From: Pontixanthobacter aestiaquae
GTDB taxonomy: Bacteria > Pseudomonadota > Alphaproteobacteria > Sphingomonadales > Sphingomonadaceae
DNA: 64,000 nucleotides
Reading direction: 5' to 3'
Assembly: GCF_009827455.1 (NCBI RefSeq)
Contig: NZ_WTYZ01000001.1
Span: forward strand, 1,249,001 to 1,313,000
Position numbers and translations under genes: made by a program. How positions within the stretch are numbered: position 1 is the stretch's first letter; every line of letters begins with the position of its first letter. Shown piece by piece: positions 26,145 through 35,690 of this stretch. A model generated the notes under the pieces. It did not search any database, was not told the DNA's origin, and was given only the letters and a program-made list of their open reading frames with translations.

Positions 26145-26783
26145 CTATTTACGGAAGCGTTTGGAATATTCGTCGAAGTTCGCCAGAAATGCCTGCCTCA
26201 GATCGGCATCAGCTGCTGGGCGATCTTCAACAGTCTTGGGCGGGAATTCGGAAATTCCGTTTCCGCCGCGGCCTTTGACCATCTTTGTCTTTTCCTTACC
26301 GCCGCGAAAATCCTTGAAGATAAAGCGGTTGTTGAGCGAGCGACCATAAATCATTTTCTTCTGATAGAGGTTTTGTGTCACAATCAACTCGGCATAGCAG
26401 GCTTCGGTGCTGTCGCTGAGGCGCGTTTTGACTTTGGTAGTGATGTCCCGATCAGCAATCGGTGTTTGATAGATCACTTCGGTCCCTTCGGGCATCCCAA
26501 CAGATGCGGCGACATCAATTGTTTTGAATGCGTCGACTTGGAAGCGCGGGCTCAGCGCTTCACGCATATATTCTGCATTGGATATGTTCTTGTCCGAGTT
26601 GATTGCCGAGTTGATAAGACCCGGGCCGAACAGACCGATATTCTGGGCCTGTCCTTCAATCGTAGGATAGACATGCAATTCACATACTGGTTCAGCGGCA
26701 TCTTCAGCAGCATCCTGTGCAGCCACCGGATATGACAGCGTCATGAAAGCTGCACCGCTCAAAAACAGACCCAAAGTTCTCAT
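26145..26783 (-). CDS. Secreted protein of unknown function, coupled to the next gene
   Basis: A 212-residue protein with a signal peptide (MRTLGLFLSGAAFMTLSYPV, cleavage after AAQ near residue 23). The mature part has two cysteines (CELHVYPTIEGQAQNIGLFG and TEACYAELIV) and a basic segment near the end (RGGKEKTKMVKGRGGNG). Family not recognised. ATG at 26783 is chosen because it gives a clean signal peptide and has GGGGAAG upstream; the longer frame adds an unlikely leader. Its stop is one base before the next gene's start. Confidence 0.75.
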   Translation of the reverse strand: MRTLGLFLSGAAFMTLSYPVAAQDAAEDAAEPVCELHVYPTIEGQAQNIGLFGPGLINSAINSDKNISNAEYMREALSPRFQVDAFKTIDVAASVGMPEGTEVIYQTPIADRDITTKVKTRLSDSTEACYAELIVTQNLYQKKMIYGRSLNNRFIFKDFRGGKEKTKMVKGRGGNGISEFPPKTVEDRPAADADLRQAFLANFDEYSKRFRK

Positions 26784-26933
26784 AAGAAATCTTCCCCAAA
26801 TAAACGATCCGTTCAACATCGGTTGAACCCTTCGCAATATCTTGAGCAGTTTGATTGAGAAATCAACGGCTAAATCTTGTCAAAAGGGATGTGGCCGGAT
26901 GCATGGCTACTTTTCAAACTGCGCAACAAAAAA

Positions 26934-26963
26934 GGCCGCCAGATCGCTCCGGCGGCCTTTTCC
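26934..26963 (-). terminator. Intrinsic terminator of the 101-aa protein gene
   Basis: GGCCGCC and GGCGGCC pair around a ten-base loop. On the minus strand the stem is followed by TTTTTTGTTG, and on the plus strand by TTTTCCTTG, so it may work both ways. Confidence 0.8.
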
Positions 26964-26980
26964 TTGAATGTAAAGCGCGA

Positions 26981-27286
26981 TTAGCCCTGACGTTCGCCAG
27001 TCATGGCCATCTTGCCGAATGCGCCGGCATTGACTTCGCCGGTCAGCTGATCTCCGTCGACGGTGGCTTCGCCTTCGAGCTTCATAGGCATCGGAACGGT
27101 CATGTTCATGGTCCAAGTCAGCTTGTTACCGTCGATCTTGCCGTCTTCGACTTCCATGCTGCCCATGGCGCCTTGGTTGGTACCGGTGAACTCTGTGCCT
27201 TCGTCGTTTGGAACAACGGTAAAGGTGCTCTTCTGGTCGCCCATCGGGCTTTTGGTTACGCAATCATAAGTGCCTGCTACGGACAT
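26981..27286 (-). CDS. Small beta-rich hypothetical protein
   Basis: A 101-residue protein, MSVAGTYDCVTKSPMGDQKS onwards, with alternating hydrophobic and polar residues suggesting a small beta barrel or sandwich (FTVVPNDEGTEFTGT, KLTWTMNMTVPMPMKLEG). There is no signal peptide. Similar proteins in sphingomonads are annotated as hypothetical. It has its own terminator and is separated from the M16 peptidase by 32 bases, so it may be co-transcribed with it. Function unknown. Confidence 0.75.
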   Translation of the reverse strand: MSVAGTYDCVTKSPMGDQKSTFTVVPNDEGTEFTGTNQGAMGSMEVEDGKIDGNKLTWTMNMTVPMPMKLEGEATVDGDQLTGEVNAGAFGKMAMTGERQG

Positions 27287-27318
27287 AGTCTACTCTCCTT
27301 TGTTACTGTCTCAACGGC

Positions 27319-30255
27319 TCACTCGCCGGATGTTTCCCGCACTTCCACAGGAATGCCAAGGCCGTCAAGTTGCGGCCTCACGACATCGGCATCACCGACC
27401 ACGACCAGAGTAAGGTTGCTCAGGCTGAATGTCTGCCTTGCCGCAGCGTCAAGCTGGTCGGTGGTCAGCGCAGAATATTTTTCGGCCAGCGTTTCGTAAT
27501 AATCGTCTGGTCGGCCATAAGTGATGATATTGGTAATCCCGCCCAGCACATCACGACTGGTTTCGAACTGGCCGGGCAGTTCGCGGACATTGCCGTTGAT
27601 GAGGCGGGTCAGTTCTTCATCGGTGACACCGTCGGTTGTCGTATAGGCGGCTAGATCACGGAATAATTCGGTGATGGAATCGCCAGTCCGGTCGGCCTGA
27701 ACCGGCGCATAGATCAGGAAGTTACCGCGATCGAGCGGCGTGCGCACCAGACTGCGAACCCCATAGGACCAGCCCTTTGTCTCGCGCAGATTCATATTGA
27801 TCCGGCTGAGGAAGCTGCCGCCAAACACTTCATTCGCGGCGCGCAGCACGGTCAGATCATCGGTGCCTTTCTGGTCCAGAACATGGCCGCCCATAATGAT
27901 CGATTGCGGCGAGTTGGGCCGGTCAATCAGCACGATTTTGCGGCTGGTGTCGGGAACCGGCGCGTCATAGCTCTTCACCGGAGCAGGGGTATTGGGTGCC
28001 TGCCAATCGCCAAAGCTTGCTTCGAGCAGCTTCACGGCTTCATCGAGCGAAGTGTCACCGACAACCAAAACCCGCGCCATATCCGGGCGCAACCAAACGC
28101 GGTGGAAGTCGGAGATTTCTTCCTTGGTAATGGTAGAGACAACTTCTGCCTCACCAGTGCCGCTTGGCGGGATACCGTATGGATGCTGGTCGCCATAGAT
28201 GATCGGCATGAGCGCGCGCTGGGCAATTTGTGCTGGATTATTAAGTTCGCTCGTGATGCGTGTCAGTTGCTGCGCGCGGACACGCTCGAGCTCGTTCTCG
28301 TCGAAGGCAGGATTGCGGATGTAATCGGCCAGCAGGTTAAGCGACCCAAGCAGGTTGGGGGTAATCGCATCAAGGCCGAAGGATGTGGTGTCCGCATCGG
28401 CTGTACCGAAGATCGACGCTCCGTACTTTTCGCGCTCGATCGCCAAGGCAGTGGAATCAAGCGTGGTCGTGCCCTCATCCATCAATTGCAGCATCAGCGA
28501 TTGCAGGCCGAGCCGATCGCGCGGATCGGCAGCGTATCCGGCATTGAACTGAACGCGCACACTGACCACGGGCACCGCATCGCGCTTGGCGAAATAGACT
28601 TCCATCCCGTTCGACAGAGTGGCGCGTTCGATATCAGGAAAATCGAGCGGTTTAAGTTCGCCGACGTCGGGCAATTTTGAACGATCCGCTTCGACGTGCG
28701 CGCCAGTCGCGCCTTGCATGCCGAGGCCAAGCGGATTGGCGTAATATTCCGGCTCCAGCGAACCGGCATAGCTTTCGGGCGCAATCACAAACCCGCCGCG
28801 ATTCTCGCCGCCTTCAGTGCGATCACCTGGCTCAACGATGAGTTCGAATACAGGGCGCGACAGCCATTTCTCGGTGACGGAGCGGACTTCCTCCGGTGTC
28901 AGCGCGGCTGCGCTATTGAGAGTGGTTTTGTAAGCCGCCGGATCACCCTGATAGAGAAATCCTTCGGCAAGTGTCGGCGCTTTGCCGCTGAACCCGCCAA
29001 CTTGCTCGAGCCCGCGAATCTGGCTGGCGGCGTAAACAGTGGTCGCGCGCTGGATTTCTTCGGCAGTCGGCCCTTCTTCAAGGAACTTCGCGATCTCTGC
29101 GTCCAGCGCGGCGGCGACAGTGTCTTTATCGACGCCCGGTTTCGCATCGGCATAGACAACGAATTGTCCGGCCTGCGCGAAAATCTGGGCATTGGCGACT
29201 ACACGGACGGCCAATTGTTGCTCGCGCACCAGCGCATTGTCGAGCCGCGAAGACGCCAGGCCGCCAAGCACACTTGCGCCCATCGAAAGCGGCAGGAAGT
29301 CCGGATTGTCGAGACCGGGGATGGCCCACATCCGGTAGATCCGCGTGGTCGCCACTTTGTCGTAGATGGTCTTGGACTTTGCTTCGTCCAGCGTCGGGAC
29401 AGGTGCATCGACCGAGGGTGTTTCGGGTCCGCGCGGAATTGCGCCGAACCAAGTGTTCATTTTGGCTTGTGCGGTTGCTGTGTCGATATCACCCGCCAGA
29501 ACGATCACCGCGTTGTTGGGCCCGTAATTATCGCGGAACCACTGCTTCACATCCTCCAGAGTCGCGGAGGATAGGTCGTCCATCGAACCGATGGTGGAGT
29601 GATGATACGGATGACCAGACGGGTAGAGATTTTCGAGCTGCTCATATTCGGTCAGGCCGTAAGGCTGGTTGTCGCCCTGACGCTTCTCGTTCTGGACCAC
29701 GCCGATCTGGTTATCGAGCTTCTCCTGCGTCACAGCGCCCAGCAGATACCCCATCCGGTCACTCTCCAGCATCAACGTCCGGTCGAGCGCGCCCGTGGGG
29801 ACTGTCTGGAAATAATTTGTCCGGTCAAACCATGTGGTGCCGTTGAAATCCGTCGCACCGACTTGCTGCAGTGGCTCGAAGAAATCGCCTGGCGCGTTCT
29901 CGCTGCCGTTAAACATCAGATGCTCGAACAGATGGGCAAAGCCGGTCTTACCTTTCGGCTCATGCTTGGAGCCGACATTGTACCACACCGATACGGCAAC
30001 GACCGGGGCCTTGCGGTCTTCGTGGACGAGCACGGTCAGGCCGTTATCAAGCTCGAACTGGTCGTAAGGGATCGAAACCGCATCGATCAGGTCGGCCACA
30101 GGTGCCGGGGTTGCCGGATCGTCTGCCATTGCGGCCGTCGCATCGTCCATCGCCTCCGCAGCGAACGGCGCGTCTTGAGCCATGGCAGGTGCCGCAGCGA
30201 GCGACAGTACAAGCAGGCTTGCCGACGCAAAACGAGTAATCGGTGTAAGGCGCAT
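27319..30255 (-). CDS. M16 family zinc metallopeptidase (pitrilysin-like), secreted
   Basis: A 978-residue protein with a signal peptide (about 1-26). The zinc motif HLFEH is at 108-112, with a probable third ligand Glu190 in QNEKRQ. The protein has two M16 halves (about 60-500 and 540-970); only the first carries the complete zinc site, as is usual. Such periplasmic or outer-membrane-associated peptidases degrade short peptides. The DNA immediately upstream holds a penicillin-acylase-family gene on the same strand, 47 bases away, so the pair may share a transcript. Confidence 0.92.
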   Translation of the reverse strand: MRLTPITRFASASLLVLSLAAAPAMAQDAPFAAEAMDDATAAMADDPATPAPVADLIDAVSIPYDQFELDNGLTVLVHEDRKAPVVAVSVWYNVGSKHEPKGKTGFAHLFEHLMFNGSENAPGDFFEPLQQVGATDFNGTTWFDRTNYFQTVPTGALDRTLMLESDRMGYLLGAVTQEKLDNQIGVVQNEKRQGDNQPYGLTEYEQLENLYPSGHPYHHSTIGSMDDLSSATLEDVKQWFRDNYGPNNAVIVLAGDIDTATAQAKMNTWFGAIPRGPETPSVDAPVPTLDEAKSKTIYDKVATTRIYRMWAIPGLDNPDFLPLSMGASVLGGLASSRLDNALVREQQLAVRVVANAQIFAQAGQFVVYADAKPGVDKDTVAAALDAEIAKFLEEGPTAEEIQRATTVYAASQIRGLEQVGGFSGKAPTLAEGFLYQGDPAAYKTTLNSAAALTPEEVRSVTEKWLSRPVFELIVEPGDRTEGGENRGGFVIAPESYAGSLEPEYYANPLGLGMQGATGAHVEADRSKLPDVGELKPLDFPDIERATLSNGMEVYFAKRDAVPVVSVRVQFNAGYAADPRDRLGLQSLMLQLMDEGTTTLDSTALAIEREKYGASIFGTADADTTSFGLDAITPNLLGSLNLLADYIRNPAFDENELERVRAQQLTRITSELNNPAQIAQRALMPIIYGDQHPYGIPPSGTGEAEVVSTITKEEISDFHRVWLRPDMARVLVVGDTSLDEAVKLLEASFGDWQAPNTPAPVKSYDAPVPDTSRKIVLIDRPNSPQSIIMGGHVLDQKGTDDLTVLRAANEVFGGSFLSRINMNLRETKGWSYGVRSLVRTPLDRGNFLIYAPVQADRTGDSITELFRDLAAYTTTDGVTDEELTRLINGNVRELPGQFETSRDVLGGITNIITYGRPDDYYETLAEKYSALTTDQLDAAARQTFSLSNLTLVVVGDADVVRPQLDGLGIPVEVRETSGE

Positions 30256-30302
30256 GATGATTCCCTATGTCGTATTCGATATCTGCGATTGGCCGGTGTT
30301 GC

Positions 30303-32534
30303 TTAGCGGTTGCTGACAGTTTTCCGGACAGTTGCAGCTTTCAGCGCATCAACGCGCCAGAAGTGGACCGGTTTCAACTCATGCTTGACGAACAGCGCAG
30401 CCTGATCGGCGAAATGCGGGCTATCAGGCCGCGTCGTTGCTGCACCGTAGGGCTGGATCGATTCCGAGCGGACTCTTTTGCCGGGTTCCCATTCAACGAA
30501 CATCAGAAAGCTGTCTCCGTGACGCACCGAAAGCCTGCCATCGTCATCGACGTTCCAAAGCGTGGATGCCCGTAGCGTATCGCTGCCTCCATCCAGCGGC
30601 AGATCGACATCGCCCTGACGCAGTCGCAGCAATTCGGACATGGGCGGATCCAGCCTGTCGAAATGCGTCAATAGATGCTCGGCAGCATTTGTGAGCTCCT
30701 CTTTCGCATCGGGTAGCGGCTTGTTCTGGTATTCCGCGCTCATCCACGGGCGGATCATCAGCAGCGCAATCGCATCAGCCGAGCCAATACTGTCGGAGGT
30801 CATATCCCAACCTGCCAGCAACGCTTGCGCCTTTGCCAGCTCGGGATCGTCTGACAGATCGAGCGCTGCTACGCCGTCCATCATCACATCGACATAGTCC
30901 TCGCGGACATAGCCGGTATCGTATTTGATATCTTCGAGTGTGCCGCGATCAATTATGTCATGTTGCGCCATCAATATTTCGGTCCGGCGTGATCGGTTCG
31001 TCTCTTTCAGTTCCACGCCCATTTCTGGCGCGACGCTGTCCGGATCGATATCGTCATCGGGACCAGCAGCGGAGTAGGGTGTGTTGTTGGAATTATAGAC
31101 CCACCCGCTCGACGGGTTGTAGATTTTGGGGATCGCGTCGAAATCGACGGTTCCTTCCCAAATGAGCGAACTGTCATTGCCCGGCAGAATATTCCGCCAA
31201 TCCGGTCCGACAGGACGATCCGGGATCGCGGCGTTGTAGACATAAGCAATGTTGCCTTCCTTATCGCCGTAGATGAAGTTGGTGGAGGGGATGTCCATGC
31301 GTGCCAAAATAGCCTTCCACTCCTCGAAATTTTCCGCCTTGTTGAGCCGGTAATAGGCGTCGAGCATGTCCACACTATCCATCCCGCCATAGCGGATCGC
31401 AAAGGCACCCTTGTCATTCTTGATGACCGGACCATGCTCGCTGCGATAGACGGTCTGCGGAACGGGCAACACCAGCGGCCCCATCTTGACCGGCAGGATG
31501 ACGCGTTTGGATAGAAGCGGCTTCCACTCGCCATCGAGTTTGTAATTCTCGCCGCTATCGTCGAGCTCCAACTCATAGACGTCGGTCATATCAGGGCGGT
31601 TGACAGTGTTGGTCCAGCCAAGATTTTCGTTATGGCCGAGGAAAGGGAAAGGGCTGCCGGGGAAGTTTGCACCGGCGTAGTGCCAGCCTTCATTGCTCTC
31701 GACGACAAGCTCGTACCATGCAACGCCGCCGCGCCATGGCTGATGGCTGTTCGAGACTAGGCGCGTAACGCCGTCGCCCGATTTTTGGGGTGCGATCGCC
31801 CATGCGTTGGAGCCGGACAGCGCGCCGTCCTCACCGAAGTAAAGCGGGTGCGCGCGGGCGACATCGACAGGCTCGGCATCATCGCTGTCATCCATGATTG
31901 GCGGAGCGTCTGCGGATGGCTTTACCCGGTCACCAGCATCAGGGATCGGCGGACCGAATTCAGGGTTGAGATCTTCACCTGCTACCAATGGTCCGATGAC
32001 ATTCCCAAGCCCGAAAAAGAAAGGCTGCCGCAGCGCAAAGCCGGTCGCGACATCCATACCATTGACCGGGAACAGATTGGCCAGCTTGACCTCGCCAGGA
32101 TTTTCCTCGGCGAACTGGTTGAGGCCAGTTGCATAGGCTTCAAACAAAGCGCGCGTGTCCTCTGGCAGCGACATATAGTGCCGCTCTGCAGTGCCGCGTG
32201 CATCAAGCAGATGGTACGCATAGTCGATCTGCGCGCCCTCTTCACCGGCAATCGCGCCATAGCGTCCACGAGTCATCGCCACGACATCCTGCAAGGTGAA
32301 GAAATCATCCTCAGCGTGCGCAATAGCCACACCATAAGCGACGTCGGCATCAGTCTCGCCATAGATGTGGGGAACGCCAAATTCGCTGCGGACGATTTCG
32401 GCGGAATAAGTCCGGTCGCTATCGGGTGCGGTACCTTTCTGCGCCGCGAAAGGCTCCCAAACCATCAGCCCGATCAGGGCCGTGAGTGTAACCCCAAGCA
32501 GCAGCCATCCGCCGCGAACCAACCAACTCTTCAT
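30303..32534 (-). CDS. Penicillin acylase family protein (N-terminal nucleophile hydrolase)
   Basis: A 743-residue proenzyme. A membrane-type signal lies at about 8-26. The alpha chain contains VRSEFGVPHIYGETDADVAY and the spacer ends at GALSG. The nucleophile is Ser242 in GSNAWA, exposed by self-cleavage between Gly241 and Ser242. Later family motifs HQPWRGGVAWYE and GHNENLGWTNT are present. Members hydrolyse amides of lactams or acyl-homoserine lactones; the substrate is not predictable, and quorum quenching is one possibility. ATG at 32534 fits the signal; a longer start at 32600 is unlikely. Confidence 0.92.
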   Translation of the reverse strand: MKSWLVRGGWLLLGVTLTALIGLMVWEPFAAQKGTAPDSDRTYSAEIVRSEFGVPHIYGETDADVAYGVAIAHAEDDFFTLQDVVAMTRGRYGAIAGEEGAQIDYAYHLLDARGTAERHYMSLPEDTRALFEAYATGLNQFAEENPGEVKLANLFPVNGMDVATGFALRQPFFFGLGNVIGPLVAGEDLNPEFGPPIPDAGDRVKPSADAPPIMDDSDDAEPVDVARAHPLYFGEDGALSGSNAWAIAPQKSGDGVTRLVSNSHQPWRGGVAWYELVVESNEGWHYAGANFPGSPFPFLGHNENLGWTNTVNRPDMTDVYELELDDSGENYKLDGEWKPLLSKRVILPVKMGPLVLPVPQTVYRSEHGPVIKNDKGAFAIRYGGMDSVDMLDAYYRLNKAENFEEWKAILARMDIPSTNFIYGDKEGNIAYVYNAAIPDRPVGPDWRNILPGNDSSLIWEGTVDFDAIPKIYNPSSGWVYNSNNTPYSAAGPDDDIDPDSVAPEMGVELKETNRSRRTEILMAQHDIIDRGTLEDIKYDTGYVREDYVDVMMDGVAALDLSDDPELAKAQALLAGWDMTSDSIGSADAIALLMIRPWMSAEYQNKPLPDAKEELTNAAEHLLTHFDRLDPPMSELLRLRQGDVDLPLDGGSDTLRASTLWNVDDDGRLSVRHGDSFLMFVEWEPGKRVRSESIQPYGAATTRPDSPHFADQAALFVKHELKPVHFWRVDALKAATVRKTVSNR

Positions 32535-32656
32535 AATTGTTCCTCTCTCGCGCACCGGCGTAGCGGGAAATCGGGGCAGGGTGAACCCTGCGTGTTGCAC
32601 CCCTTCAAACGCAGAACGCAGGTCCTATATATGAGTAACACACCTGTAGTGTGGCC

Positions 32657-32684
32657 CTTGCGGGAGTAACGTAGCGGGCCATAT
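32657..32684 (+). promoter_or_regulatory. Candidate heat-shock (sigma-32) promoter of clpB
   Basis: CTTGCGG at 32657-32663 and CCATAT at 32679-32684, 29 bases before the clpB ATG, match in part the RpoH elements CTTGAA and CCCCATNT. It fits the known heat regulation of clpB, but the upstream element is only a partial match. Confidence 0.4.
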
Positions 32685-32713
32685 TGCAGGCATTGAGAAT
32701 TAAGGACCAAGCG

Positions 32714-35299
32714 ATGAACCTGGAAAAATTCACCGACCGCGCCAAGGGTTTCCTGCAAAGTGCGCAGACGGTCGCAATCCGCAACAGCCATCAGCGTATT
32801 TCGCCTACCCATTTGCTGAAAGCGCTGCTTGAAGATGATGAGGGGATGGCTGCCGGTCTGATCCAGCGCGCGGGCGGCCAGACCGCGACTGCACAGGATA
32901 TGGTTGATGAAGCGCTCGCGAAAATTCCGGCTGTCTCGGGCGGCGGTGCGCAGCAGACACCCGGTCTCGACAATGATGCAGTGCGGGTACTCGATTCGGC
33001 CGAAACTATCGCTGAGAAAGCGGGCGATTCCTACGTGACTGTCGAGCGGCTGTTAGTGGCTCTGGCGCTTGCTTCGACGACCCCCGCAGGCCAGATTCTG
33101 AAAGAGGCCAATGTCGATCCCAAGGCGCTCAATGCCGCGATTGTCGAGCTGACAGGTGGCCGCGCTGCCAACACTGCCAGCGCCGAAGACGCTTATGATG
33201 CGATGAAAAAATACGCCCGCGATCTGACGCAAGCGGCGCGCGACGGCAAGCTTGACCCGGTGATTGGCCGCGACGAAGAAATTCGCCGCACGGTGCAAAT
33301 TCTCGCTCGCCGGACCAAGAATAATCCCGCGCTGATCGGCGAGCCCGGCACAGGTAAGACCGCAATTGCCGAGGGCCTCGCGCTGCGCATCGCCAATGGC
33401 GATGTGCCCGACAGCCTGAAAGGCCGCACGCTGATGTCGCTCGATATGGGTTCGCTCATAGCGGGCGCGAAATATCGCGGTGAGTTTGAAGAGCGGCTCA
33501 AAGCGGTTCTTGACGAAGTGAAGGGTGCCGACGGCCAGATCATCCTGTTCATTGACGAAATGCACACACTGATCGGTGCTGGAGCGAGTGAAGGCAGCAT
33601 GGATGCGTCGAACCTGCTCAAACCGGCGCTCTCGCGCGGGGAATTGCACTGTATCGGTGCGACTACGCTCGATGAATATCAGAAATATGTCGAGAAAGAT
33701 CCCGCGCTGCAGCGGCGGTTCCAGTCGGTCTATATCGACGAGCCGTCGGTTGAGGACACGATCTCGATTCTGCGCGGTATCAAGGACAAATACGAGCTGC
33801 ATCACGGCGTGCGGATCACCGATGGCGCAATCGTGGCGGCGGCGACTTTGTCAAACCGCTATATCCAGAACCGTTTCTTGCCCGATAAGGCGATCGATCT
33901 GATGGATGAGGCCGCCTCGCGCATCCGGATGGAAGTGGAAAGCAAGCCGGAGGAAATTGAGGGCCTTGATCGCCGGATAATCCAGCTCAAGATCGAAGAA
34001 TCCGCGTTGTCCAAGGAAACCGACACGGCGTCCAAGGACCGCCTCAAAGCGCTGCGCGAGGAACTCGCGAACCTGGAACAGCAATCCTCCGAACTGACGA
34101 CCCGTTGGCAAAACGAGCGCGACAAGATTCACGCCGAAAGCAAGCTGAAGGAACAGCTCGACCAGGCACGTCTCGAACTGGAACAGGCACAACGCGAGGG
34201 CGATCTCGCGAAAGCAGGTGAGCTATCCTACGGGAAAATTCCCGAGCTTGAAAAAGCCATCGAAGCCGCGTCCGACCAGAATGAGAACGCGTTGCTGCGC
34301 GAAGAAGTGACCGAGGATGACATCGCGGGCGTGGTCAGCCGCTCTACCGGCATTCCGATTGACCGGATGATGGAAGGCGAGCGCGAGAAACTGCTCCAGA
34401 TGGAGGACATGCTGGGCAAACGTGTGATCGGCCAGCGTCAGCCTATCGAGGCGGTGTCGAAGGCTGTGCGCCGCGCGCGTGCGGGACTGAAAGACCCGGG
34501 CCGTCCGCTCGGCTCGTTCCTGTTTCTCGGGCCCACTGGCGTAGGTAAAACCGAACTGACCAAAGCGCTCGCTGAATTCCTGTTCGACGATGACAGCGCG
34601 ATGGTCCGCATCGATATGAGCGAGTTCATGGAGAAGCACTCGGTCGCCCGTCTGATCGGCGCGCCTCCGGGCTATGTCGGCTATGATGAAGGCGGCGTGC
34701 TGACCGAAAGCGTCCGCAGGCGTCCATACCAAGTCATCTTGTTCGACGAGGTCGAGAAAGCACACAGCGACGTGTTCAACGTGCTGCTGCAAGTGCTCGA
34801 TGATGGCCGTTTGACCGACGGGCAGGGCAGAGTGGTCGATTTCTCGAACACGCTTATCATCCTGACTTCCAACCTCGGCAGCCAGTATCTCGCCAATATG
34901 GAAGACGGCCAGAAGGTCTCTGAGGTAGAGCCGCAGGTAATGGATGTGGTACGCGGACATTTCCGCCCCGAATTCCTCAACCGGCTGGATGAAATCATCC
35001 TGTTCCACCGCCTCGCGATGGAGCACATGGCACCGATTGTCGAAATTCAGGTCAAGCGGGTGCAGAAACTGCTCAACGATCGCAAGATCGAGCTCGAGCT
35101 AACCGATGCCGCTCTGCGCTGGTTGGGCAGGGTCGGATACGATCCCGTTTATGGCGCGCGCCCGCTAAAACGCGCGGTGCAGCGTTATCTTCAGGACCCG
35201 CTCGCGGAAATGTTGCTGCAGGGCGATGTGCCAGATGGCAGCACGGTCAAGATCGACGAGGGCGACGGCGAGCTGCAGATGGTTGTAGCAGCTGGCTGA
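32714..35299 (+). CDS. clpB: ATP-dependent chaperone ClpB
   Basis: An 861-residue Hsp100 disaggregase. It has the Clp N-terminal domain (about 1-145), first AAA module with Walker A GEPGTGKT at 209-216, a middle coiled-coil domain (about 405-525), and second AAA module with Walker A GPTGVGKT at 606-613. The pore segments are [11 protein letters not shown] and [13 protein letters not shown]. It works with DnaK to rescue aggregated proteins. ATG at 32714 follows TAAGGA by seven bases. It stands alone behind a possible heat-shock promoter. Confidence 0.97.
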   Translation: MNLEKFTDRAKGFLQSAQTVAIRNSHQRISPTHLLKALLEDDEGMAAGLIQRAGGQTATAQDMVDEALAKIPAVSGGGAQQTPGLDNDAVRVLDSAETIAEKAGDSYVTVERLLVALALASTTPAGQILKEANVDPKALNAAIVELTGGRAANTASAEDAYDAMKKYARDLTQAARDGKLDPVIGRDEEIRRTVQILARRTKNNPALIGEPGTGKTAIAEGLALRIANGDVPDSLKGRTLMSLDMGSLIAGAKYRGEFEERLKAVLDEVKGADGQIILFIDEMHTLIGAGASEGSMDASNLLKPALSRGELHCIGATTLDEYQKYVEKDPALQRRFQSVYIDEPSVEDTISILRGIKDKYELHHGVRITDGAIVAAATLSNRYIQNRFLPDKAIDLMDEAASRIRMEVESKPEEIEGLDRRIIQLKIEESALSKETDTASKDRLKALREELANLEQQSSELTTRWQNERDKIHAESKLKEQLDQARLELEQAQREGDLAKAGELSYGKIPELEKAIEAASDQNENALLREEVTEDDIAGVVSRSTGIPIDRMMEGEREKLLQMEDMLGKRVIGQRQPIEAVSKAVRRARAGLKDPGRPLGSFLFLGPTGVGKTELTKALAEFLFDDDSAMVRIDMSEFMEKHSVARLIGAPPGYVGYDEGGVLTESVRRRPYQVILFDEVEKAHSDVFNVLLQVLDDGRLTDGQGRVVDFSNTLIILTSNLGSQYLANMEDGQKVSEVEPQVMDVVRGHFRPEFLNRLDEIILFHRLAMEHMAPIVEIQVKRVQKLLNDRKIELELTDAALRWLGRVGYDPVYGARPLKRAVQRYLQDPLAEMLLQGDVPDGSTVKIDEGDGELQMVVAAG

Positions 35300-35350
35300 A
35301 TGCTAAGTCACTCGGAAGTGTAACACCCAAAACTCAAGGCAGTCGGCGGC

Positions 35351-35608
35351 TTAACAGCGAATACTAGTTCCGCATGTGCTGCTGCGATTTCGATTCTGCT
35401 CTTTGGCTTGGAGCTGCTCGCGTTTTAGCTCTGTCCATTCGAAGTTTGTTCTACAAACTCGCTCCGGAATGCGGCTTCTAACCAGCTTTATATATTTGCA
35501 GGTGATGGCTTCGGGATCTTTTGGTTTTTCTTCCTTCTTGTCGGCCGCCGCCGGTGCTGAAGTGAGAGCCAGTCCTGTAACTGCCATACCAAGCAAATAT
35601 TTGATCAT
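35351..35608 (-). CDS. Small secreted protein, cysteine-containing
   Basis: An 85-residue protein with a signal peptide (MIKYLLGMAVTGLALTSAPA, cleavage after AAA near residue 22). The mature part has four cysteines (TCKY, RVCRT, STCGT, IRC), which could form disulfides in the periplasm, and a charged segment (WTELKREQLQAKEQNRN). Similar short proteins with RVCRTNFEW-like segments occur as hypotheticals in sphingomonads. ATG at 35608 follows GGAGA at seven bases; an in-frame TTG stands six bases further upstream. Confidence 0.7.
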   Translation of the reverse strand: MIKYLLGMAVTGLALTSAPAAADKKEEKPKDPEAITCKYIKLVRSRIPERVCRTNFEWTELKREQLQAKEQNRNRSSTCGTSIRC

Positions 35609-35634
35609 AATCAATCTCCAGTGCTATTTGTAAC

Positions 35635-35665
35635 AAAAAAGGGCGGCAGGGAAACCCTGCCGCCC
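35635..35665 (-). terminator. Intrinsic terminator after the TonB-dependent receptor gene
   Basis: GGGCGGCAGGG (35641-35651) and CCCTGCCGCCC (35655-35665) pair perfectly. On the minus strand the stem is followed by TTTTTTG, so it ends the receptor transcript. Confidence 0.9.
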
Positions 35666-35690
35666 AATTTTGTAGCAAGTCCGGAAGCGC

